From Rhodococcus sp. HM1 (GTDB taxonomy: Bacteria; Actinomycetota; Actinomycetes; Mycobacteriales; Mycobacteriaceae), in NCBI RefSeq assembly GCF_023218075.1, contig NZ_JALPTB010000041.1, positions 1 to 62,146 on the forward strand: a stretch of 62,146 nt of DNA, written 5' to 3'. A program made the position numbers and the translations under genes. Of this stretch, positions 7,460 to 15,000 are shown piece after piece (the first letter of the stretch is position 1; every line of letters starts with the position of its first letter). The notes under the pieces were generated by a model, which saw only the letters and a list, made by a program, of their open reading frames with translations, searched no databases and was not told where the DNA came from.

Positions 7460-8560
7460 TCAGGGGAACTCGATGATCGCGCGACCCACGATCTCCCCGC
7501 GTCCGAGGGCCCGGTATGCCTCGTCGACGTCGTCGATCCCGTAGCGGCGGGTGATCACGCTCTCGGGACGGACCGTCCCGGCGGCGACCATCGCGAGCAG
7601 GGCCGGCATGTCGGTGCGGGCGCGGGCGCCGTAGGAGCCGCGAATCTCGAGCTTGCGCCGCACCAGCCGAGCGAGGTCGATCTCGCCGGTCGACCCGGCC
7701 GGGGCGATACCCACCACGACGGCACGTCCGCCGTCGTCGAGGACGTTGAGGGCGGTCGCGAACGTGTCGGCGCGGCCGAGCGCTTCGAAGGCGACGCGGA
7801 CACCGGTGCCGCCGGTCAGTTCGCGAATCGCCTCGACGGGATCGGTGACCGAGGAGTTCACGGTGTGCGTCGCTCCGAGTTTCGTGACGGCGTCGAGTTT
7901 GTCGTCGCTGACGTCGACGGCGATGATCTGCGTCGCACCGGCGGCCTTCGCGAACTGGACGATGCTGGAGCCGACCCCGCCGGCCGCGATCACCGCGACG
8001 CGGTCGCCGACGACAACCTGCGCGACGTTCGCGACCGCGCCGTACGCGGTGAACGAACTGCACCCGAGGATCGACACCTCACCGAGGCCCACACCGTCGG
8101 GGACTCGGAACACGTCGGTGGCGGGAACGACGCAGTATTCGGCGAGTCCGCCCATCGAGTACATGGCCAGCGGAGTGCCGTCGGCGCGGGACAGCCGCGT
8201 CTCGCCGTCGTAGAGGGTGCCGCCGAGCCGGTTGTACGCGAAGAACTTCTCGCACAGGTCCTCGGCGCCGCGCACGCAGTGACGGCAGGTGCCGCACGGC
8301 ATGATGAAGCTGCACACGACCGGGTCGCCGACCGCGAGTCCCTCGACGTCGTCACCGAGTTCGGCGACGGTGCCCGAGACCTCGTGCCCGAGGACCGCGG
8401 GCACCGGGAACGCGACCTCCGACCGGAGTACGTGCAGGTCGGTGTGGCACACCCCGCACGCGGAGACCTTCACCAGAACCTCGCCGCGGCGCGGGGCCGG
8501 GCGTGGGATGTCCTCGACGACGAGGGTCGGTGCGTTTCCTTCGAACACAGCAGCTTTCAC
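7460..8560 (-). CDS. zinc-dependent alcohol dehydrogenase (MDR superfamily)
   Basis: The 366 residues show the full medium-chain dehydrogenase pattern. Catalytic-zinc ligands lie in C-G-V-C38-H-T-D and L-G-H-E; structural-zinc cysteines in C-G-T-C-R-H-C-x7-C (about residues 90-104); the Rossmann fingerprint is A-A-G-G-V-G-S-S. It should oxidise an alcohol or reduce an aldehyde with NAD(P). The divergent partner, an MpaB-type protein at 8724, shares a 160 bp promoter region containing two palindromes. Substrate is unknown. Confidence 0.9.
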   Translation of the reverse strand: MKAAVFEGNAPTLVVEDIPRPAPRRGEVLVKVSACGVCHTDLHVLRSEVAFPVPAVLGHEVSGTVAELGDDVEGLAVGDPVVCSFIMPCGTCRHCVRGAEDLCEKFFAYNRLGGTLYDGETRLSRADGTPLAMYSMGGLAEYCVVPATDVFRVPDGVGLGEVSILGCSSFTAYGAVANVAQVVVGDRVAVIAAGGVGSSIVQFAKAAGATQIIAVDVSDDKLDAVTKLGATHTVNSSVTDPVEAIRELTGGTGVRVAFEALGRADTFATALNVLDDGGRAVVVGIAPAGSTGEIDLARLVRRKLEIRGSYGARARTDMPALLAMVAAGTVRPESVITRRYGIDDVDEAYRALGRGEIVGRAIIEFP

Positions 8561-8666
8561 GGCGTGGCGCCTTCCGTTCGGTGTCGTCGGACACGCTCAC
8601 GCTAGTACTACATCGACGGTCCCCGCGGCAAGAGTCGCCGGACTCTGGCCGATTCCCTCCACCCCG

Positions 8667-8710
8667 CTGTAGGACTACAGTGGAAAGCAACTGACTACGG
8701 TCGTAATCAG
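8667..8710. promoter_or_regulatory. two adjacent palindromes between divergent alcohol dehydrogenase and MpaB-type genes
   Basis: CTGTAG-GA-CTACAG (8667-8680) is a perfect 6+2+6 inverted repeat. It is followed at 8691-8710 by a 20 bp interrupted palindrome, CTGACTACG against CGTAATCAG, with one mismatch. They lie 14 bp before the MpaB-type start and could serve both divergent genes. No regulator gene adjoins. Confidence 0.45.
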
Positions 8711-8723
8711 ATGGAGGGGGCGT

Positions 8724-9554
8724 ATGCGCACCATCGACACACTCGGAGATCTCGTCTCTCCACTCGGCGGCTCGATCAACGCCGCCAACGTGATCATGCA
8801 ACTCGCTCATCCCGGTGTCGGGCAGGGCGTGGTCGACAGCAAGGTCGACTCCGGCCGGGCCGACCTGCACCCCGTCAAACGTGCCCGCACCACCGGCACC
8901 TACCTGGCCGTCGCCGTGTTCGGCACCGAGGACGACCGCGACTTCATCCGTGAATCCGTGAAGAAGATCCACGCGCGTGTCACCTCCGAGCCCGATTCCG
9001 TCGTGCGGTACAGCGCCAACTCCCCCGCGCTGCAGCGGTGGGTGGCGCTGTGCCTGCTCAAGTACTTCATCGACCAGCACGAACTGCTCTACGGCCCGCT
9101 CACCGAGGAGGAATATCACCGGATCCTGCTCGACGGCAGCACCCTCGGGACGACGCTGAACGTGCGCCCCGAGGCCTGGCCGACCACCCGCACCGAGTAC
9201 GAGAGGCTCTGGAAGGAGGGGGTCGCGGAGATCTCGATGAACGACGAAGTGCGCGAATACCTCACCGCACTGTGCAATCTCGCTGTTCTCCAGGTGCGCC
9301 TCGGCCGGGTGGGTCGCGCGATCCACCGCACGCTCGGGACGCCGTTCGAACTGGTCACACGCGGCGCGCTGCCGCCGGAGTTCCGCGACGTCATGCACTA
9401 CCCCTGGACCGCCGACGACCAGCGGCGATTCGACCGCTACCTCCGGGCGGTCCGCCGACTCCACCGGGTGACCCCGCACGTGTGGCCGCTGCTGTGGAAG
9501 GCCTACCTCGTGGACATGCGCACCCGTCGGCGCCTGGGCCTGCGCGTCTTCTGA
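8724..9554 (+). CDS. MpaB/DUF2236-family protein (putative heme oxygenase-like), copy 1
   Basis: The 276 residues match the DUF2236 family (related to latex-clearing protein Lcp and MpaB): A-N-V-I-M-Q-L-A-H-P-G-V near residue 21, K-R-A-R-T-T-G-T-Y-L-A-V-A-V-F-G-T near 53, and a late R-R-F-D-R-Y-L segment. The R-A-R-T-T segment corresponds to the region supplying heme-pocket residues in characterised relatives. It has no signal peptide. GGAGGGGG precedes the ATG. Two further members lie at 31621 and 32383, the latter clearly the closer. Substrate is unknown. Confidence 0.8.
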   Translation: MRTIDTLGDLVSPLGGSINAANVIMQLAHPGVGQGVVDSKVDSGRADLHPVKRARTTGTYLAVAVFGTEDDRDFIRESVKKIHARVTSEPDSVVRYSANSPALQRWVALCLLKYFIDQHELLYGPLTEEEYHRILLDGSTLGTTLNVRPEAWPTTRTEYERLWKEGVAEISMNDEVREYLTALCNLAVLQVRLGRVGRAIHRTLGTPFELVTRGALPPEFRDVMHYPWTADDQRRFDRYLRAVRRLHRVTPHVWPLLWKAYLVDMRTRRRLGLRVF

Positions 9555-9559
9555 CCGCG

Positions 9560-10045
9560 CTATCTGCCCTTGGCTTCGACAGCGATCGTGCCGCGCGCCC
9601 CACCGGGCGCAGCGGTCACGGCCGAATCGGCGGTGGCGTAGCCGTGCAGGTCGAGGCTCGGGGCATGGTCGAGGACCGCTCGCACGACGGAGTTTCCGGA
9701 CAGGAAGATGATGACGCCGTCCGCGCCGGCGGTGGGCAGGTTCTCCCAGAGCGTGCTCTCGGTGCCGATGCTGCGGTTCACCTCGCTCATCAGCAGCGGC
9801 ACACGGAAGTAGTACATGCGGTCCCATCCGCTGATGCCCGCGGCTTCGGCGACCTCACCGAGTGTGCGGGATTCTCCGTCCGCCAGAACCTTTTCGAAGG
9901 CGGTTTCGAGGACCGGGTCCTCCACGATCTCGACGGTGTTCGGACCGCCGCCGCAGGCCGCTCCCGTCGCCGCCACCGCGGCAGCCAGCCCCAGAATCGT
10001 CAGCTTCCGCGCCCAGCACGACGCCACTCCGGTAACTCCTGTCAC
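9560..10045 (-). CDS. putative lipoprotein of unknown function
   Basis: A basic N-terminus is followed by a hydrophobic stretch (about 14-29) and a lipobox-like A-T-G-A-A-C, so the mature protein would begin at that Cys and be anchored outside the membrane. The remaining 130 residues show no motif I recognise. It converges with the MpaB-type gene with only 5 bp between stops. Confidence 0.65.
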   Translation of the reverse strand: MTGVTGVASCWARKLTILGLAAAVAATGAACGGGPNTVEIVEDPVLETAFEKVLADGESRTLGEVAEAAGISGWDRMYYFRVPLLMSEVNRSIGTESTLWENLPTAGADGVIIFLSGNSVVRAVLDHAPSLDLHGYATADSAVTAAPGGARGTIAVEAKGR

Positions 10046-10105
10046 TCGCCCCCCACCACGACGGCGAGAAAGCTATCACCCGGACCGGAGCAAATCCACG
10101 GGCGG

Positions 10106-11287
10106 TCAGACCGGAGGCCGCTCCCTCGCGGTGAGCACTGCGATGTCGCCACGCAGGGCTGCCTGCAGGGACCGGATGGAGCCGGCCGCGGCGTCGACCT
10201 GATCCCCCACGAAATGCGTGTTCTCCGCGGACAATTCACGAGCTCCCGAACGTCCGATGAGGCGGTCGATGCGCTCGTCCAGGCTGGCGGTACGTTCGGC
10301 GATCCGGTCGTGACGCAACTGCTCCTCCGCCGTGGTGAGCAGATCACCGATGCGCGCGAGCGCCGCGACGCGGTCGACGAGCTGATCCCACACCGCCTCC
10401 AGCGCTGTCGCCCTCGCCTCGAGCCCGGCGCGCGCGGCCGGCGCGCTACGTGCCGCGTCGGCGAGTTCCGCGAGCAGCCCGCGCAGGGCGACGGTGTCGA
10501 CGGCGATCTGGGTGAGTTCGTCGGCCAGATCCAGTTGTGCGCGTTGGACGACGAGTTGCTCGGAGTTCCACGCAGCAGACATTTCGATGCGGTCGTAGAG
10601 GCTGCCCGCGAGAAAGAGAAGTGTGTCGTAACGGTCGACGAATCGATCGTCGTCCTCGGGAACCCGGCGGGACAACGCGTCGGCGGCCCGGCGACCCACA
10701 GCTTCGGCGGGGGTGCCTTCGGACCAGCGGGCGACCCGCTCGACGGCGACGCCGAGCACGGCGCCGCGCGCCTGGGCGGTGACCGGCACCGACACCGGTA
10801 CGGGGGTGCGCTGCAGCGCGGCGAACAGCGCGTCGCGCTGCGCCGGATCGAGGTGCACGCCGTCGCGGCGGTCGCGGCGCACGGCCCGGACGCCCTGCGC
10901 ATAGTGCGCCGGGGAGTGCACGAACGCGCGGTGTGCGGCGCGCAGGCGCTTGTCGAGTTCGAGTGCGCGGTACTCGAACACGAGCCGTGTCGCGCCGGGG
11001 CGCAGTTCCGCAGCGCGCGACGCGATGCGCGCGTGTTCGTCGGTGAGCCGGCGCAGGTCTCCGAAGCCGTCGAGGGTGGGCAGGGGCCGGCCCGTGCGGC
11101 GTCGGACCGCGAGGATCTCGCGGGTTTCCTCGTCGAGGTGCCCGGCGGCCAGGCACAGGGCTGCGGCGTCGCTCAGCGGCGCGTGCCGGCCGTCGATGCG
11201 GGCGCGATCGCACCACTGCCGCACCTGGCGGTCGATGCGCTCGCGGCGCAGCGCGGGCGAGTCGAACGTGTGCTCGTCGGACATCAT
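10106..11287 (-). CDS. hypothetical helical protein of 393 residues
   Basis: Start ATG 11287 has GAGGAGG 6 nt upstream. The protein is Arg/Ala/Glu-rich with long amphipathic helices, especially residues 220-370 where heptad-like L-x-x-x-L-A-x-L patterns suggest coiled coil. It has no signal peptide, membrane helix or catalytic motif that I can identify. High GC third positions and consistent codon use support a real gene. Function unknown. Confidence 0.65.
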   Translation of the reverse strand: MMSDEHTFDSPALRRERIDRQVRQWCDRARIDGRHAPLSDAAALCLAAGHLDEETREILAVRRRTGRPLPTLDGFGDLRRLTDEHARIASRAAELRPGATRLVFEYRALELDKRLRAAHRAFVHSPAHYAQGVRAVRRDRRDGVHLDPAQRDALFAALQRTPVPVSVPVTAQARGAVLGVAVERVARWSEGTPAEAVGRRAADALSRRVPEDDDRFVDRYDTLLFLAGSLYDRIEMSAAWNSEQLVVQRAQLDLADELTQIAVDTVALRGLLAELADAARSAPAARAGLEARATALEAVWDQLVDRVAALARIGDLLTTAEEQLRHDRIAERTASLDERIDRLIGRSGARELSAENTHFVGDQVDAAAGSIRSLQAALRGDIAVLTARERPPV

Positions 11288-12020
11288 TCAGGGCCTCCTC
11301 GCGGTGTCCGGACCCTTCCACTGTTCCAGAATCCGTGACGGTGCGACACGGACACCGCCCGCGAGGCACCGAAAGCGGCCCGTCGACGTGCCGTCGTTTT
11401 GCAGACCGCCGGGTCGGATTGCGTGAGATGGGTCACAGAAGTCGCGGATTCCGCCCGATTTGTCGTGCTCTTTCTTGACAGATGGATGAATTTGTCAAGT
11501 TGCCGACGGCATGTGACGGCGATACCGGCGGGTAACCTCCCGATCGGCACCGGCCGCGTGGTTACCCGTCGGTGTTACCCCGGAGTACGTGCGTGACGCT
11601 CGCCACACTCCGCATGGTTGACCCTTCATCGAAAGTCCAATTCGCGCTCTGCGCAACGCTTTCCACCACACGAAGGGTGGATGCGCAAGACCCCCAGGGT
11701 GTCGACATCCAAAACGTGACAAACCCTCATGTTTGGTCCATGCTTGTTACCGGAAGGATTACCCGTGCAGGGGCGGTCATCGACGACGATGGCCGAATGT
11801 GGCGGGAAACCTGCCGCAGAGCCGTCCGCCGGGCCGGGGTCGTCCTGGCACTTCGGACCCATGACCTGCCTTGCCCATCATGAGGAGTCGATCGATCACA
11901 TGCACACGTCCGCGTTGTCAATTCGTGACATTGTCGGCGTTCTGATCGGTTAATTTGTCTTCCTCATCGGGGCGGAGTTTCGACGAGCGTCGCTACGAGC
12001 GCGCACAACCTTGGAGAACG
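11288..12020. promoter_or_regulatory. 0.73 kb non-coding leader of the carboxylase gene with several palindromes
   Basis: I see no convincing gene here. Elements visible are: CGTGA-N6-TCACA at 11422-11437, one base off the CRP/GlxR consensus; CTTGACA-N12-TGTCAAG at 11474-11499; GGGTAACC (11530-11537) inverted against GGTTACCC (11560-11567), with a further GTTACCC at 11574-11580 and GATTACCC at 11757-11764; and CAAAC-N6-GTTTG at 11720-11735. Such a long, structured leader suggests that the carboxylase has complex control. Confidence 0.5.
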
Positions 12021-12032
12021 GTGGCAACGAGT

Positions 12033-15000
12033 ATGTTCAAGCGGATCGCAGTGGTCAACAGGGGTGAGGCGGCAGTCCGTCTCATCCGCGCAGTCCGGGA
12101 GCTCAACTCCGAGCACAACTACGACATCAAGACGATCGCGCTGCACACCGACGCCGAACGGCGGGCCATGTTCGTCCGCCAGGCCGACGAAGGCGTCACC
12201 CTCCGGCCGTCCACCACGGCCGCGACGTCCTACCTCGACCACGCCGAGCTCGAGCGCGCCCTCATCGAAGCGAAGGCCGACGCCGTGTGGGTCGGCTGGG
12301 GCTTCGTCGCCGAGGACCCCGCGTTCGCGGACCTGTGCGCCAAGCTGGGCATCACCTTCATCGGCCCGTCCGCCGAAGCCATGCGCCTGCTCGGCGACAA
12401 GGTCGAAGCCAAGATCCTCGCCGAGAAGGTCGGCGTGCCCGTCGCGCCGTGGTCCGGCGGTCCGGTCGAGAACCGCGCCGACGCCCGCCGCCACGCCCAG
12501 GCCATCGGCTACCCGCTGATCATCAAGGCCCGCTCCGGCGGTGGCGGTCGCGGCATCCGCAAGGTGTACGCGGAGGACGAGCTCGAACTCGCCCTCGAAC
12601 GCACCCAGGGTGAGGCCGAGCGTTCCTTCGGCGACCCCGTCGTGTTCATCGAGCGTCTCGTCACCGACGCCCGCCACGTCGAGGTGCAGGTCATCGCCGA
12701 CAACCACGGCAACGTGTGGGCACCCGGTGTGCGCGACTGCTCCATCCAGCGCAAGAACCAGAAGGTCATCGAGGAATCCGCGTCGCCGCTGCTCACCAAG
12801 GAGCAGTCCGATCACCTGCGCAAGGTGTCCGCGGACCTGGTGCGTGCCGCCGGATACAGCGGCGCCGGCACCGTCGAGTACCTGTACCAGCCCGACCTGA
12901 AGATCTTCACGTTCCTCGAGGTCAACACCCGCCTGCAGGTCGAGCACCCCATCACCGAGGCCACCACCGGCATCGACCTGGTGAAGCTGCAGATCCTCGT
13001 CGCCGCCGGCGAGGCCCTGCCCGGCGACTGCCCCACCGAGTTCGGGCACGCCGTCGAGGCCCGCCTCAACGCCGAGGACGCCGACAACGGCTTCGCTCCG
13101 GCGCCCGGCACCGTGCAGCTGCTGAAGTTCCCGCTCGGCTCCGGTCTGCGCGTCGACACCGGTATCGCCCAGGGCGACGTCATCCCGCCCGACTACGACT
13201 CGATGGTCGCCAAGATCATCGCGTGGGGCCGTGACCGCGACGAGGCCCTGGCCCGTCTGCGCACCGCGCTCCGCGAGACCACCGTCGTCCTCGACGGTGG
13301 CACCACCACCAAGTCGTTCCTGCTCGAACTGCTCGACCGCACCGAGGTCATCGACGCCTCCGCCGACACCGGCTGGCTCGACCGCACCGGCGCCGGCACC
13401 GCCACCGGCCCCAGCCGGGTCGCGGACGTCGCGCTGATCTCCACCGCCATCGACGTGTACGACGCCGACGAGGCCCGCGAGCGCGCCGCGTTCCTCACCT
13501 CCGCGCGTGGCGGCCGCCCCCGCGCCGGCCACACCGTCGGCCGCAAGATCGAGCTGAGCTACCAGGGTCAGGCCTACGAGCTGTTCGTCGGCCAGGTCGG
13601 CCCGCACCGCTACCGCGTCGAAACCGGCAGCGGCGAACTGGATGTCGACGTCGATCGTCTCGGCGAGTACGAATCGCGCGTGACGGTCGCCGGACATCGC
13701 CACCATGTCGTCTCCATCGCCGGACCCGCGCACTTCCTCGTCGAGGTCGACGGTGTCAGCCACCAGATCAGCCAGGACGAGGCCGGTGTCGTGCGCACGC
13801 CCGCACCCGCCGTCGTCGTCGCCGTGCCTGTCGCCGTCGGCGACGAGGTCGAGGCCGGCCAGACGCTCGTGGTGCTCGAGTCCATGAAGATGGAAACCGC
13901 CGTCCGCGCACCCTTCGCCGGCAAGGTCCGCGAAGTCCTCGCGGTCGTGAACTCGCAGGTCGACGCGGGCGCTCCGCTGCTGCGCGTCGACCAGGTCGCC
14001 GAGGAGACCGTCACCGCGGTCGTCGAACGCGTCCAGTTCCCGGCCCCCGCGCCCGCGATCACCGGTGACGCCGGTGCCGACGCCCTCGCGCGCATCGACG
14101 CCCTCGAAGCGCTGATCACCGGCTACGACGTGTCCGCCAAGCGCACCGCGACCCTGCTGAGCGAGTACGACCGCCTGCGCAGCGAGGCCGGCAAGCAGTG
14201 CGATCTGGTCCGCGCCGAGCTGTCGCTGCTCACCACGTTCGCGGACGTGTGCGAGCTCTCGCGCAACAGGCCCACGCAGGACGAGGAGTCGGGCGACAAC
14301 CGGGTGCACAGCCCCCGCGAGTACTTCCACGGCTACCTGCAGTCCCTCGACGTCGAGGTCGGCGGCCTGCCGGACAGCTTCCGCACCCGCCTGTCGCGCG
14401 CACTGCGTCACTACGACGTCGATTCGCTCGACCGCACCGGCGAACTCGAGGAAGCCGTCTACCGGCTGTTCCTGGCGCAGCAGCGCATCGAGACCGCGGT
14501 GCCGGTGGTGTCGGCGCTGCTCGAGCGGTGGCTCGCGAACGTCGAGACCCCGCGGCGCCTGTCGCACGAACTCAACGAGGTCCTGGACCGGCTGATCGTC
14601 GCCACCCAGGTGCGCTACCCGCTCATCGGTGACGCCGCCCGCAACCTGCGGTTCCGGTTCTTCGAGGAGCCGGTCATCCGCAAGGCCCGCGAGCAGGTGT
14701 ACGACGGGGTGCGCGGCAGCCTCGCGTACCTCGCCGACAACCCTCAGGCCGCCGACTACGCGCAGCGCATCGAGACCCTCGTCGCGACGCCCGAGCCGCT
14801 GATCGACCTGCTCGCGCAGCAGATCACCCGCCCGGAATCGGTGCCGGGACCGCTGCTCGAGGTGATCACCCGCCGCGCCTACAAGATCCGCACCCTCGAG
14901 GACGTGCAGTCCTACACGGTCGACGGCCGCCAGTTCGTCACCGGAAACTTCGACCTGCGCGGCACCCGCCTGTACCTCATCTCCGCCGAGGCACGGCATG

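Noticed and set aside
11495-11953. Several short frames in the gap before the carboxylase gene
   Set aside because: No ribosome sites, no recognisable protein features and base composition unlike the flanking genes. The region is better explained as regulatory.
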